Positions 51,840-62,280 of a stretch of 64,000 nucleotides of DNA are shown one piece after another (the first letter of the stretch is position 1; each line of letters begins with the position of its first letter). The DNA comes from Saprospiraceae bacterium (GTDB taxonomy: Bacteria > Bacteroidota > Bacteroidia > Chitinophagales > Saprospiraceae), in the NCBI GenBank assembly GCA_013214355.1, contig JABSSL010000014.1, positions 1 to 64,000 of the forward strand, in the 5' to 3' direction. The position numbers were made by a program, and so were the translations under genes. Below the pieces are notes generated by a model. The model made no database searches, was not told where the DNA came from, and saw only the letters and a list, made by a program, of their open reading frames with translations.

Positions 51840-53522
51840 ATGTTTGATATCTTGCAATTGAATGACATGCTTGTGCCTGAGCTCAAGGAATTAGCGGAGC
51901 AGTTGAAGTTGAAGGGCTACAAGCGTATGAATAAGCAGGAGCTGATTCACAAGATTTTGGATCAGCAGGCGGTCATTGGAGCTAGTGAAAAGCAAGAAGA
52001 AGAAAAACAAGCCCCAACACCCAAACCAAGACGCACCCGAGCACGCAGACCTAGAGATAAAGAAGGTGCGAACTCTAACGGAAAATCTAGTAGTCCTAAA
52101 GAAGATTCTCCCGCTCCGACTAGAAAACGCAGAGCTCGCACAAAAGTTGATCCTAACGCAAAGCCAGCCGAAACTCAGGAGGCTTTTGCTACCAATAACA
52201 CTAAAGTTGCTAAAGAAGGCCCAGAAGCCGAAGGCAAGGCTGAAGAGCCAGTTCAAGAATACCAACCATCAGAGGTAGAACTGGAACAGCAAGAGAAAGT
52301 GGAACGCACACGCGCGAACCGTGGCGAGCGTGGTGGCCGACCTGAACGCAACGAACGTAACGAAGAATACGAACTACCTCCACCAAAATTTGACATCGAA
52401 CTAGATGGTATTATTGAGGGAGAGGGTATTCTTGAAATGATGCCGGACGGATATGGATTTTTACGTTCAGCTGACTACAATTACTTGACTTCTCCTGATG
52501 ATATCTATGTTTCTCCTTCACAGATCAAGTTATTTGGCTTGAGAACAGGAGATACCGTAAGAGGGGCTATTCGTCCTCCAAAAGAAGGAGAAAAGTACTT
52601 CGCTCTCCTTCGTGTTTCAAAAATCAATGGATTGGAGCCGCAAGACATTCGCGACCGAGTTCCTTTTGATTATTTGACACCACTTTTCCCGAATGAGAAG
52701 TTCAATTTATTGATGTCACCAACGGGAAGAGATTTCAGTACAAGAATTATTGACCTCTTCACTCCTATCGGGAAAGGACAGCGCGGACTGATTGTGGCGC
52801 AGCCTAAGACCGGTAAGACTTGGTTGTTGAAAGATGTTGCTAACGCTGTAGCTAAAAACCACCCGGAGACCTACTTGATCGTTTTGTTGATCGATGAACG
52901 TCCTGAAGAGGTTACTGATATGAAGCGTAGCGTGAATGCAGAAGTAATTGCCTCTACTTTTGATGAGCCCGCAGAGAACCACGTCCGGGTAGCTGGGGTG
53001 GTTTTGGAAAAAGCGAAGCGTCTAGTAGAGAGTGGTCACGATGTTTGTATCCTACTGGATTCCATTACTCGTTTGGCCCGAGCTTACAATACAGTTGCCC
53101 CTGCTAGTGGTAAAGTATTATCTGGTGGTGTGGAAGCGAATGCTTTGCACAAGCCTAAGAAATTCTTTGGTGCTGCTCGTAATATCGAGGGTGGAGGTTC
53201 ATTGACCATCTTGGCTACTGCCTTGATCGATACAGGTTCGAAGATGGATGGTGTGATCTTTGAAGAATTCAAGGGTACAGGTAATATGGAGCTACAATTG
53301 GATCGTTCTTTAGCTAATAAGCGATTGTATCCTTCCATTGATTTGACAAAATCAAGTACTCGTCGTGAAGATCTACTGTTAGATAAGGACACACTACAGC
53401 GGATGTTTATCCTTCGTAACCATCTATCGGATATGAAGCCAGATGAAGCGATGGAGTTTTTGCGTAAGCATTTGATCCACACTTCAAGTAACGAAGAATT
53501 CTTGACGAATATGAATAGTTAA
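51840..53522 (+). CDS. rho: transcription termination factor Rho
   Basis: Rho is a hexameric RNA-dependent ATPase that releases RNA polymerase. The 560-residue protein has the N-terminal Rho_N/SAP-like helices (~1-40, [20 protein letters not shown]). A Lys/Arg/Glu-rich low-complexity insert follows at ~45-185, then an RNA-binding cold-shock-like domain (~186-265, [15 protein letters not shown]) and the ATPase core with Walker A PKTGKT (~322-327), [13 protein letters not shown] and [16 protein letters not shown]. The insert makes it longer than E. coli Rho and is common in Bacteroidota. A strong terminator follows. Confidence 0.96.
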   Translation: MFDILQLNDMLVPELKELAEQLKLKGYKRMNKQELIHKILDQQAVIGASEKQEEEKQAPTPKPRRTRARRPRDKEGANSNGKSSSPKEDSPAPTRKRRARTKVDPNAKPAETQEAFATNNTKVAKEGPEAEGKAEEPVQEYQPSEVELEQQEKVERTRANRGERGGRPERNERNEEYELPPPKFDIELDGIIEGEGILEMMPDGYGFLRSADYNYLTSPDDIYVSPSQIKLFGLRTGDTVRGAIRPPKEGEKYFALLRVSKINGLEPQDIRDRVPFDYLTPLFPNEKFNLLMSPTGRDFSTRIIDLFTPIGKGQRGLIVAQPKTGKTWLLKDVANAVAKNHPETYLIVLLIDERPEEVTDMKRSVNAEVIASTFDEPAENHVRVAGVVLEKAKRLVESGHDVCILLDSITRLARAYNTVAPASGKVLSGGVEANALHKPKKFFGAARNIEGGGSLTILATALIDTGSKMDGVIFEEFKGTGNMELQLDRSLANKRLYPSIDLTKSSTRREDLLLDKDTLQRMFILRNHLSDMKPDEAMEFLRKHLIHTSSNEEFLTNMNS

Positions 53523-53550
53523 GCAGCCGTTTATTCGGCCCTTATATAGA

Positions 53551-53583
53551 GAAGGCGCTTCCTGTAATGGGAAGCGCCTTCTT
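53551..53583 (+). terminator. terminator after rho
   Basis: GAAGGCGCTTCC (53551-53562) pairs perfectly with GGAAGCGCCTTC (53570-53581) across a seven-base loop. The T-rich tail is short (TTGCGTTT). Confidence 0.8.
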
Positions 53584-53616
53584 GCGTTTAGTACATTAAT
53601 TTTCAGGACTTTACCA

Positions 53617-54324
53617 TTAGTTGCAGCTACTGGCCGTATTGGAACTTGATAGCGTAATACTTCCGTTGGTCAACACAAACCTATACTGTGTTTCTGGCAG
53701 TAAATCAGTTAAGCTTACTTGCTGCTGTTGTCCCAGAATTAGATCGTCGAAACAGATTCGATCGGTGTTTTGATTATTAGTGTAGCAAAGGGTCATGCCT
53801 GTGCATCCAGAAGAAATGCTGTACGTCAGGTCGATGCTGGGCGTTTGAACACCTTGATCATTAGCCTGGCATCCAGTACTGCTGGTTCTTAAGGTGCTTG
53901 AGCAATTCTGGCCATCATTGACTCCATCTCCTCCCCCTTGATCATTATCATTTTCTTCTTCACACAAACTCAGCGTTAGACCTTGTTCGATATAGCTTCC
54001 TACTGCTTCGAGGATGAAAGTATAGGCCGACCCCCCAAATAAATTTGTCAAGGAAATTTGTTGTTCGCTACCACTTACTAGCTCGGGTAAACACGTTCTT
54101 TCGCCTGTAGCTAGATTTGTGAAACAGATGCTAGGTGCTAAACATCCATCTGTCAGAAAGTAGGTAAGTACAACATTGGGGACGAGTTCTCCTTGCTCGT
54201 TTTCGATACAGCCGTCCACACTGACGGACATATTGCTTTGGCAATCTAGCGTAACAGATTCAGGGTCACAAGCGCTGAGACATAGCGTGATTAGGGCCAA
54301 GGTGGCCAACATTAACTTTTTCAT
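53617..54324 (-). CDS. lipoprotein with two copies of a small Cys-rich domain
   Basis: The 235-residue protein has a lipoprotein signal (LMLATLALITLCLSACDP, lipobox LSAC with Cys at ~19). Residues ~26-120 and ~140-235 are clearly two copies of one domain. Each has a C-x-S/T start (DCQSNMSVSVDGC and NCSSTLRTSSTGC), a LTYxLTDGC / LTYSISSGC strand, an xLCYTN or CFTN turn, a (E/Q)QQ(I/V)SLT(N/D)L strand and an FxL(E/T) end. A Gly/Asn/Asp spacer separates them. The four conserved cysteines suggest disulfides. No family was recognised. An upstream GTG could add two residues. Confidence 0.72.
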   Translation of the reverse strand: MKKLMLATLALITLCLSACDPESVTLDCQSNMSVSVDGCIENEQGELVPNVVLTYFLTDGCLAPSICFTNLATGERTCLPELVSGSEQQISLTNLFGGSAYTFILEAVGSYIEQGLTLSLCEEENDNDQGGGDGVNDGQNCSSTLRTSSTGCQANDQGVQTPSIDLTYSISSGCTGMTLCYTNNQNTDRICFDDLILGQQQQVSLTDLLPETQYRFVLTNGSITLSSSNTASSCN

Positions 54325-54371
54325 AGACACTTTTTGATATGATGAAGATTGTTAAGTAGTGTTTTGGGTTC

Positions 54372-54408
54372 GCACTTCCAGCACTCCTGGGTAGGAGTGA
54401 GGGAGTGC
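54372..54408 (-). terminator. two-tier hairpin between two surface-protein genes
   Basis: An inner perfect stem (CACTCCT with AGGAGTG, GGGT loop) sits inside an outer stem (GCACTTCC with GGGAGTGC, one G-U pair). It lies between the stop of the T9SS protein gene and the start of the lipoprotein gene on the same strand, so it could end the first transcript or process the mRNA. Confidence 0.5.
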
Positions 54409-54439
54409 AAATCAAAAAATTATGGTTGAATACTGTTGG

Positions 54440-55609
54440 TTATCGTCTGTCTAGGTAGAGTTTATGAGCAATAGCTTGACCATCAGCGAGTAAGGTTTGT
54501 ATTAGGTATAATCCGTCGGGTAGTGATGCATCCAGCTGCCAGGTGTTACTTGATAATTGCTCGTTTACAGCTTTGGTCTGAACCAAGCGACCTTGGGCGT
54601 CAAAAACCTTAAACTCCTGAATCTGGATGTTTGCTGGATTGCCGATCTGGACCAAACCATGGGAGGGGTTAGGATAGATCTGTATACTAGCTTGCTCTAG
54701 TTCTTGGTCATTTGTTGAAGTGGTAATCGTACTATTTTGGTTATAGACGGTGATCTCCAAGGAATCGGTAGCTAAAGGAACCCAATTGAAGGTACTATCC
54801 TTTAAGCCGGCTCTTTGTATACTAATGTAAGTGGTAATGCTATCCTTCCCTTCTAGACTGATCACATTATCCTCAATGATAATCCCCAGGTTTAAGATAG
54901 GTCCAAAGCCGGATGGTGATCCATTTGGCTTTCCTATTGCCATAGCTCTTTCGTTCAATGGCCCAGCTTGAACGACGCGTTGCTGGATCGAAACACCCGT
55001 ATTATCCTGGTTGATCCATGAGTTGCCATCAATGCTAGTGGAAAAACCGTTGCTAATTACTTCAGGGTCAAATTCCAAGGAAAAGGCGAGTCCCTTGAAG
55101 TTTTCCACGGGATTTTCTGCATCTCCTAGGATGAGCTGTGTACTGATATTGTCCCCTTCAAAGAGCGGTCGACCATCGGTTCGTTCTAGCCGCAAAGGAA
55201 TATTCATACCAGGAACACCCACCGGAAGATCTTCTGGGCTAGCACCATCGCGCACTTGGCCATAATTGCTTGAGACGGTAGCAATATCACTGTTGTTTTC
55301 ATTGACTAGCCCATCTCCATCACAATCGGCATAGGCAAAATCTAGGGTAGTTCCCGGAAAGTTCTGATTCCAAGGCTCAGCGGGGTAGGCCTGCCAAAAG
55401 ATCCCTGGTTCTATTCGTGGGATGCCCACTTGGCCTTCGGCGTACCAGATAAATAGATAGTCGATATTATTGACCTCTCCATTGTTGCTTGCATCTCCAG
55501 GCCAGACCTCGATTTGCGCAGTACTAACATTTGAAGAGAATAGCACTACAAGGCTGAAGAGGAAAGCCCGTATTCTATTTGCAATTGGGTAGTGTTTGAA
55601 TGATTGCAT
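54440..55609 (-). CDS. T9SS type A secreted protein with dockerin-like loops
   Basis: The 389-residue protein has a signal peptide (AFLFSLVVLFSSNVSTAQ). Next come two Asp/Asn-rich calcium-loop segments of dockerin style (GDASNNGEVNNIDYLFIWY at ~38 and DCDGDGLVNENNSDIATV at ~95), then a beta-sandwich similar to cohesin or adhesion domains (~125-290). The C-terminal ~75 residues (IQIYPNPSHGLVQIGNP to the end) form the type A T9SS sorting domain, so the protein should be exported and attached or released at the surface. A TACCTTTG box lies about 75 bases upstream. The partner of the dockerin-like part is unknown. Confidence 0.85.
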   Translation of the reverse strand: MQSFKHYPIANRIRAFLFSLVVLFSSNVSTAQIEVWPGDASNNGEVNNIDYLFIWYAEGQVGIPRIEPGIFWQAYPAEPWNQNFPGTTLDFAYADCDGDGLVNENNSDIATVSSNYGQVRDGASPEDLPVGVPGMNIPLRLERTDGRPLFEGDNISTQLILGDAENPVENFKGLAFSLEFDPEVISNGFSTSIDGNSWINQDNTGVSIQQRVVQAGPLNERAMAIGKPNGSPSGFGPILNLGIIIEDNVISLEGKDSITTYISIQRAGLKDSTFNWVPLATDSLEITVYNQNSTITTSTNDQELEQASIQIYPNPSHGLVQIGNPANIQIQEFKVFDAQGRLVQTKAVNEQLSSNTWQLDASLPDGLYLIQTLLADGQAIAHKLYLDRR

Positions 55610-55681
55610 GGCGGTTAGGTTGACTCAAAACAGTAAAGGGTGTGTTTGAGTACGATTATTGTTCTTTTGTAATCAGCAATA

Positions 55682-55689
55682 CAAAGGTA
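55682..55689 (-). promoter_or_regulatory. candidate -7 box for the dockerin-like T9SS gene
   Basis: The minus strand reads TACCTTTG, an exact TAnnTTTG match, giving a leader of roughly 65 bases. No TTG was found at -33. The rest of the 285-base divergent region shows nothing else notable. Confidence 0.4.
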
Positions 55690-55894
55690 GGCGCAAGTTG
55701 GATAGGAAAAAGGCACATTTTGTGTAAGTTATCGGATGAAATTAATTGTTTTTTAAGTGGAGTAATTTTATATATAATTGGAAATTAGTGATTTAAATAA
55801 TTTTTTGTGGGATTAAATATCATCCAGTTTGTGCTAAAAAAGACAAGCCTTAGAAGGTGATTCTTTCCAAAAAAGCAAGTAATATGACAAACGA

Positions 55895-57307
55895 ATGGAA
55901 AATACGAAGCTAGTTGCCTTGCTTAAAACCTTTGATACTAAGCATTGGACAGAATTTGATGAATACATCCGTTCTCCATTTTTCAATAAGAATCAAGCGC
56001 TAGTTAATCTCTTTCAACGACTACGATCTTATGCGCCACGTTTTCATCCCAAGAAGATTGAACGGGAAAAGTTATTTCGTGAGCTATATGGAGTGGAAGC
56101 TTATGACGAAAAAAAGATGAATCACCTTAGTAGCCTACTTCTGAAGCAATTGGAGGATTATATAGGCTATAGATGGATGAAGCGCCAGACGGGACTTAGC
56201 CATTACCATACTATGGAAGCTTGTTTTGAACAGAACCTGGCTAAGCATTATCGCTTTCTAGCTTCTCGCTTTGATAAGCTTTGGCAAGGACAAGTGCAAC
56301 GGGGCACCGATTATTATCATCAACAATTGTTGGTTGCAGATTTGGCCAATCGAAATTTTTTGAAGCAAAGAAGTAGAAAATTTGACCCTCACCTGCAGTT
56401 GGCTTCGGATCAGCTGGATGCTTATTATTTGATCAAAAAACTCAAGTACAGCTGCGAGATGCTGGATCGGGGGCAAGCTATGACGGCGCATTATCAGCTA
56501 CCGCTGATGCCCGAAATCTTCCAATTTTTACAGGCACAGGACTATGATGATATTCCACTTATCCCCATTTACAGTCGCATTTATGCGATGCTGACGCAAA
56601 AGGAGAATGATGGACATTTTCAGACCCTAAAAGCATTGATTCATCGATACATTGATCAACTAGATTTATCTGAAATACAGCTGATCTATCTGTTCGCCAT
56701 CAATTTTTCAATACGAAAGCTGAGAGAAGGAGATACACGTTATCTAGCGGAATGCCTAGATCTTTATTTAGAGAGTATTGATAAGAAACTAGTATATGTG
56801 GACGGTCATTTGTCTCCTTGGACCTTTAAGAATGTGGTAAAATTAGGCCTGAAACTAGATCGAATTAGTTGGACGGAGCAATTCATTGTAAAACATGCGC
56901 CGGAGTTGTCCGAGGGTTTTCGTGATAATGCCTTTCACTACAATTTGGCTGATCTCTACTTTTGGAAGCAAGCCTTTAACGAGGCCCAACAGCATTTGCA
57001 AAAGGTATCCTTTACAGATATTCATTACACGCTTGATTCCAAAGTGCTCTTTTTGAAGATTTTTTACGAAAAAAAGGATTGGGAGGTGCTCTTGTCTCAG
57101 ACGGCAGCCTTTAGGATGTACCTGAAACGCAATAAAGTGATCACTAGGCAGGTACAGCAGCCTTATGAGAATTTTATCCGCATCTTACTTAAGTTGGTAA
57201 AGCAAAAAAGTACCATCGCTCTGAAGGCTAAGGCGCAATTACAGGAAATGCCTTATGTTTTTGACCGAGATTGGTTGCGGAACAAGCTAGAAGAACAACT
57301 CCTGTAG
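55895..57307 (+). CDS. large helical protein, unknown function
   Basis: The 470-residue soluble protein is almost wholly helical and basic, with many paired helices reminiscent of a TPR or solenoid fold (for example DNAFHYNLADLYFWKQAFN, EAQQHLQKVSFTD). The N-terminus has the phrase LKTFDTKHWTEFDEYIRSPFF and KMNHLSSLLLKQLEDYI, which I recall in conserved hypothetical proteins of Saprospiraceae-like genomes. No catalytic motif was seen. It stands alone between divergent and convergent genes. I cannot assign a function; interaction scaffolding is only a structural guess. Confidence 0.7.
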   Translation: MENTKLVALLKTFDTKHWTEFDEYIRSPFFNKNQALVNLFQRLRSYAPRFHPKKIEREKLFRELYGVEAYDEKKMNHLSSLLLKQLEDYIGYRWMKRQTGLSHYHTMEACFEQNLAKHYRFLASRFDKLWQGQVQRGTDYYHQQLLVADLANRNFLKQRSRKFDPHLQLASDQLDAYYLIKKLKYSCEMLDRGQAMTAHYQLPLMPEIFQFLQAQDYDDIPLIPIYSRIYAMLTQKENDGHFQTLKALIHRYIDQLDLSEIQLIYLFAINFSIRKLREGDTRYLAECLDLYLESIDKKLVYVDGHLSPWTFKNVVKLGLKLDRISWTEQFIVKHAPELSEGFRDNAFHYNLADLYFWKQAFNEAQQHLQKVSFTDIHYTLDSKVLFLKIFYEKKDWEVLLSQTAAFRMYLKRNKVITRQVQQPYENFIRILLKLVKQKSTIALKAKAQLQEMPYVFDRDWLRNKLEEQLL

Positions 57308-57354
57308 TGGGGATTTTATCCCGCTTCTATAACTGCTTCTTTAATGACCTACCT

Positions 57355-58992
57355 TTAGGGAAGATCTTTATTGAACGATTGTTTCAGATGATCCAGTAGC
57401 TTCTGCACCCGTTCCGCAGGTGCTAAATCCCCTGTTGGTTGTTCCTTTTGTCCCTGATCAGTAGGCATGGATTCGACATAAATAGAACTGGAAGGGAAAG
57501 CAAAACTTATATCTAGGCTCTCCGCAATCCGCAAAATAGCTAGCAATAATTCCTCTTTTACCCGTAGCTCTGTGCCATAATCCGGGACTTGGAGCGGCGC
57601 TCGGAACATAATGCTGAGGGAGGAATCTGCTAAGCTGCTAAGATGGACATAGTATCCTTCTTTTTGAGTATAAGGATGTGAGAGGATAAGTTGCTTGAGA
57701 CTATCCGTAAAAAGTTCTATTCGTTCTGGAGGCGTGTTGTAGGTAATACCAAGTTGAGTTTGGAAAAGTCGGTAAACACGAACACCCAAATTAGTAATGG
57801 ATTGATTGGCGATCACCCCATTAGGTACAGCCACCAAGGAGCTATCTGATTTTCGGATCCTAGTAGTTCGGAAACCTACCTCTTCTACCGTTCCAGAGAA
57901 TCCCCCTAGATCTATGAAATCTCCGATTTGAAACGGTTTGTCTACAAATATCATTGCTGATCCAATGAGGTTCTTAACCGTGTCTTGAGCGGCTAAGGCA
58001 ATAGCCAAACCTCCAATAGAAACACCCGCAATCAAGGCAGTAACATTCACTTCCAATAGATTTAAGGCTTGGAAGATGGCCCACAAAATGATGACGGCTT
58101 GTAAGGAACGCTTGAGGATTGGAACTACCTGTTCATCCAACTTATTTTCGGTGCGTTGGGTAAGCTGATAGAAGTACAGCATTAATATATCTAGGACTCT
58201 CAATGCAATTAGCATAACCAGTAGCGTGCTTACTATATTAGCTACTCTAACGGCTGAGATGAGCGCCTCTGGCTCAAATTGCAGGGCAGGGATGAAGATC
58301 TTTAGAATGCGGACGATAATCCAAACGCTGAGCAATTGAGCGATTCTCTTGACGAGGGATGGGGCCACCAATGATGGATACAGCCTGGAGGAACTTAATC
58401 TTTTGACTATAGGATTTAGAGCCCGACTGAGGAGGAAGTGAAGTAGGAAGGCAAGGACAATCATGATCACTATGCCAGACAATTGCCAAATGGCAAATCC
58501 CAAAACCTTCGTTTGTCCAAATTGAGGAAAGAGATTCAATAAAAAATCTGCTCCAAAAGGATAGATCGCCTTATGCAAACGTGGGATGCTACTAACGGTT
58601 TCTGGACTGTAAAGCCAAAAGCTATCTCGTTTCTCAAGATAGACTTCAGGTAAGGCCTCTGGGAAAGGGATATAGACAGCTCTTCGAGCCGTACTATCGT
58701 AGTAGTTGGAGTCCTGTGGAATCTGTCCAAAGCGGACGTATAACCCCTTACCATCTAGAATTTGCTTCAGCTGTATGGCACGTCTGCGTGCCAATTCTGG
58801 TGCTAACTCTCCTACATCCAGCGCTTTTGCTGACGAATCTGGTGCGAAAGTCTTCTGTTGCAAAAAGTGCAGATGGACATACATACTATTGTAAGGGTTG
58901 TCCAATTTGATCTCCGGTGTTTCGGCCCGTTGACCCATTAAGCAAGCAGGGGCAAGGATGAAAAGGAATATCAAGTAGTAATAGTTCTTCAT
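57355..58992 (-). CDS. MscS-type mechanosensitive ion channel with exported N-terminal domain
   Basis: The product is about 545 residues. An N-terminal signal segment (YLIFLFILAPACLMGQ) leads into a ~150-residue periplasmic domain, then four or five membrane helices (~180-330). The MscS core follows: the pore helix region with ALIAGVSIGGLAIALAAQDT (TM3) and the beta domain with GDFIDLGGFSGTVEEVGFRT and VPNGVIANQSITNLG. MscS channels open when the membrane stretches and release solutes during hypo-osmotic shock. The frame is open 90 bases upstream, but the chosen ATG precedes the signal segment. It is a lone gene convergent with the helical protein. Confidence 0.9.
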   Translation of the reverse strand: MKNYYYLIFLFILAPACLMGQRAETPEIKLDNPYNSMYVHLHFLQQKTFAPDSSAKALDVGELAPELARRRAIQLKQILDGKGLYVRFGQIPQDSNYYDSTARRAVYIPFPEALPEVYLEKRDSFWLYSPETVSSIPRLHKAIYPFGADFLLNLFPQFGQTKVLGFAIWQLSGIVIMIVLAFLLHFLLSRALNPIVKRLSSSRLYPSLVAPSLVKRIAQLLSVWIIVRILKIFIPALQFEPEALISAVRVANIVSTLLVMLIALRVLDILMLYFYQLTQRTENKLDEQVVPILKRSLQAVIILWAIFQALNLLEVNVTALIAGVSIGGLAIALAAQDTVKNLIGSAMIFVDKPFQIGDFIDLGGFSGTVEEVGFRTTRIRKSDSSLVAVPNGVIANQSITNLGVRVYRLFQTQLGITYNTPPERIELFTDSLKQLILSHPYTQKEGYYVHLSSLADSSLSIMFRAPLQVPDYGTELRVKEELLLAILRIAESLDISFAFPSSSIYVESMPTDQGQKEQPTGDLAPAERVQKLLDHLKQSFNKDLP

Positions 58993-59322
58993 CCTACTAC
59001 CAATTGTATATATACTACGGTATTTGAAATATTGCTGTATCCAGCTATTACGAAGATGATTTGTTGCGCTTCTTTCCTCCATTGGTATTTTAGGTAGTTT
59101 TGATCCACAAGGTAAAAGCTTTAAGGGAAATATTTACTGCTCCTTTTGTGACAAAGCGGGGAAAGAGCCACTTTTTAATGACTTGAATTGTGTAGATTTA
59201 TGGGCTATCTACAATTCCATAAAGGTTCTCGTCACATTTTGAGTTTCTATTAAGTTGAAACCCAAAAAATTGTGATAGAGGCTAGCCAACAGAAGCTTGC
59301 TTCTTTTGTTAATCGCAATCCT

Positions 59323-62280
59323 ATGAAAAAGTGTTTCCTATTACTCTTCCTCGTTTTTGGCTTCTCTAGCCCCCTTCTGCAGGCCCAGCAACTAGATCGA
59401 GTACAAGGAGAATTACTAGTCAAGCTTTTACCCAATACAGACCTGAAAGCTTGGGTAAAAGAGTGGCATTCCTTCAGAGGGGAACAAACGAAACTTACCA
59501 TAAAGGAACGGGTGTCTAGGCCTTTAGATATTTGGCTTTTATCCTTTGATTTTGTAGCGATCAATGAGCATCATTTTCTAGCGGCGATCCGCAAATCCCA
59601 AACACTCGATGTAGCACAGTTCAATCATTTAATTGATTATAGAGAAACCACTCCCAACGACCCCTTATTTACTTCCCAGTGGCAATACATTAACACCGGC
59701 CTGAATGGTGGCCTTGCTGGAGCGGACATGGATGCAGAATTTGCTTGGGATATTGCCACCGGCGGAGTTACAGCTGGAGGGGACACGATCGTGGTGTGCG
59801 TGATTGATTCGGGGGTGGATGCTATGCATGAGGATCTGCAGGCCAATCTCTGGATCAATCATAACGAAATACCTGATAACGACATTGACGATGACGGTAA
59901 TGGCTATGTAGATGACTATCGAGGGTGGAATACGATCAATGCGGTGAATGATGATGATATCAGCGGAGATCCAAGGCATGGTACGTCTGTTTCTGGCATT
60001 GTTGGAGCGGTTGGGAACAATGGTGTTGGGATTACTGGGGTGAATTGGGGGGTGAAGCTCATGATGGTGGCTAATGGACTTAATACTAATGAAGCGAGGG
60101 TAATCTCTTCCTATTCCTATCCTTTAGAATTAAGAAAACAATACAATGAAACTGGAGGGGAATTGGGAGCCTTTGTAGTAGCTACCAATTCATCTTGGGG
60201 ACTCAATTTTGGGGAGGCCGAGACGGCGCCCTTGTGGTGTGAGATGTATGATGCTTTGGGGGAGGTAGGCATACTCAGCGCTGGTGCAACCGCCAATCGA
60301 ATCGTCGATGTCGATATCGATGGAGACCTTCCGACTAGTTGTCCAAGTGATTATCTAATCTCTGTAACCAATATTGATCGTAGGAATCAAAAAGTTGAAG
60401 CTGCCGGCTGGGGGGCTATTAGTATAGATCTTGGGGCTTATGGCGAGGACGTTTTTACCCTTGACTCCGGTAATGATTACGGGGCTTTTCGAGGAACTTC
60501 GGCGGCAACTCCCCAGGTTGCTGGCGCGATTGCACTTTTGTACTCCTCGCCCTGCGAAGACTTCATGGATATCGTAGAAAATGCTCCTGCTGTAGCTGCA
60601 CTGGAGGTGAAGCGATTTATTATGGAGGGCGTCAAACCTAATGAATCATTGGATAGCATTACGGTTACCGGAGGAGTGCTAAATCTAAATAATAGCATGA
60701 CGGGTTTCATGGAGGAATGTGGTACTTGTCCTCCAGCTACCAATCCGACGTTTAGCGTTTTGACCGATACCGCTGCCACTTTGGAGTGGATTTCCTTTGA
60801 TATCAATACTAGAATTGATCTGCGTTGGCGACAAGTGGGGACACCCACTTGGAACGAGATTACTGAGGCGATTTCCCCTTACAATTTTCCGACCCTGACT
60901 TCTTGTACGATGTACGAATATCAGTTCAAAGCCTATTGTGAGAGCGACACCTTAGCTTATTCTCCTTCCACCGTATTCACTAGCGATGGATGCTGTGATG
61001 CTCCTGAGGATGTACAACTAGATGAAATACTTGCGACCAGCGCACAGTTAAGTTGGGGGAGTGTGTTGGCTGCCGAAAGTTACGAATTACGCTACCGGTT
61101 AGATGAAGGGGGAGAGTGGGATACGATTGGGGTAGCCGATACCTTCGTGAACCTCACACTATTGCAAGCCTGCACGAAATTTGAAGTGCAATTGCGATCT
61201 ATTTGTGGGTCGGATACTAAAGATTTCGGTAGTTCTTTCTATTTCAGTACAAGAGGGTGCGGGGCTTGCCTAGATTTGAACTATTGTGTGACCGATTTTC
61301 TTGAATCTACCAATGAATGGATTGAGCGGGTAATGATAGGACCACTAGACAATATGAGTGGCCAAGACCCAGATGCTTATGGAGACTATACAGGATTAGC
61401 CGTCACTCAACTGGAACAAGGAGCGACTTATCCCCTGATGCTAGTGCCAGGTTATGCTGGCGTGAGTTTTAGTGAGTATTTCGAAGTCTATATAGACCTC
61501 AATCAGAATGGATCATTTGAAAGTGGGGAAAGAGTTTTTGATGCTGGTATGGCAAGTAATCTTCCTGCGAGTGGTAGCCTGAGTATTGCGCCCGATGCAA
61601 TGATGGGAGTTACCAGAATGCGTGTAATTATGCAGTTCCAATCGGTTTCGGGTACTTGTCCGTTTTCGGGACAAGCTTTTGGAGAAGTAGAGGATTATTG
61701 TGTGCAAATTGTACCGGCGAACAATTGTAATATTCCCATTGGTTTAGATACAGTTGCCGTCGGTAATACGATGGCGAGATTGAGCTGGGATCGGGTATCA
61801 CCTGCCGTAGATTACTTTCTTCGATACCGTATTAAAGGTAACTCAGATTGGCTGGCCGCCATTGTTAATGATACCAGTTATGTTTTGAATAATCTGGAAG
61901 CTTGTGCGGAATATGAGGTAGCCGTGAAAAGTCGTTGTGCACAGGAACAGAGTGAATATTCAGTTTCCTTTTCTTTCAAAACCTCTTGTATTAGTAATGT
62001 TGATGATCCAACTAAGGCCAAGATTGACTGGATGCTCACCCCTAATCCCGCTAGGGATAAGGCTTCATTATGGATTAGAATGCCTGAGCTTAAGGGGAAC
62101 CTAGATGCCATCATACTAGATGTGTCGGGAAAGGTAGTCCAGAAGGTAGCCATTGGTAGAGCTATTCCTGGAATACAACAGGTAGATATTCCAGTTGATC
62201 AGCTTTCGAGTGGTCTCTATTTTGTGCAATTGGTCAATAGCAATATTCCACTTAGCATCAAAAAACTAGTTGTTGATTAG
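59323..62280 (+). CDS. secreted subtilase (S8) with fibronectin III and GEVED domains, T9SS type A signal
   Basis: The product is about 985 residues. It has a signal peptide (FLLLFLVFGFSSPLLQAQ), a propeptide-like region (~25-105) and an S8 catalytic domain (~110-440) with Asp162 in CVIDSGVDAMHED, His219 in DPRHGTSVSGIVG and Ser393 in FRGTSAATPQVAGAIAL. Fibronectin type III-like repeats and a GEVED domain (~640-800, ending SGQAFGEVEDYCVQI) follow, and then a C-terminal T9SS type A sorting domain (MLTPNPARDKASLWI to the end). It should be an extracellular serine protease. The catalytic triad is intact. A GTG 51 bases upstream is in frame but poorer. Confidence 0.94.
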   Translation: MKKCFLLLFLVFGFSSPLLQAQQLDRVQGELLVKLLPNTDLKAWVKEWHSFRGEQTKLTIKERVSRPLDIWLLSFDFVAINEHHFLAAIRKSQTLDVAQFNHLIDYRETTPNDPLFTSQWQYINTGLNGGLAGADMDAEFAWDIATGGVTAGGDTIVVCVIDSGVDAMHEDLQANLWINHNEIPDNDIDDDGNGYVDDYRGWNTINAVNDDDISGDPRHGTSVSGIVGAVGNNGVGITGVNWGVKLMMVANGLNTNEARVISSYSYPLELRKQYNETGGELGAFVVATNSSWGLNFGEAETAPLWCEMYDALGEVGILSAGATANRIVDVDIDGDLPTSCPSDYLISVTNIDRRNQKVEAAGWGAISIDLGAYGEDVFTLDSGNDYGAFRGTSAATPQVAGAIALLYSSPCEDFMDIVENAPAVAALEVKRFIMEGVKPNESLDSITVTGGVLNLNNSMTGFMEECGTCPPATNPTFSVLTDTAATLEWISFDINTRIDLRWRQVGTPTWNEITEAISPYNFPTLTSCTMYEYQFKAYCESDTLAYSPSTVFTSDGCCDAPEDVQLDEILATSAQLSWGSVLAAESYELRYRLDEGGEWDTIGVADTFVNLTLLQACTKFEVQLRSICGSDTKDFGSSFYFSTRGCGACLDLNYCVTDFLESTNEWIERVMIGPLDNMSGQDPDAYGDYTGLAVTQLEQGATYPLMLVPGYAGVSFSEYFEVYIDLNQNGSFESGERVFDAGMASNLPASGSLSIAPDAMMGVTRMRVIMQFQSVSGTCPFSGQAFGEVEDYCVQIVPANNCNIPIGLDTVAVGNTMARLSWDRVSPAVDYFLRYRIKGNSDWLAAIVNDTSYVLNNLEACAEYEVAVKSRCAQEQSEYSVSFSFKTSCISNVDDPTKAKIDWMLTPNPARDKASLWIRMPELKGNLDAIILDVSGKVVQKVAIGRAIPGIQQVDIPVDQLSSGLYFVQLVNSNIPLSIKKLVVD

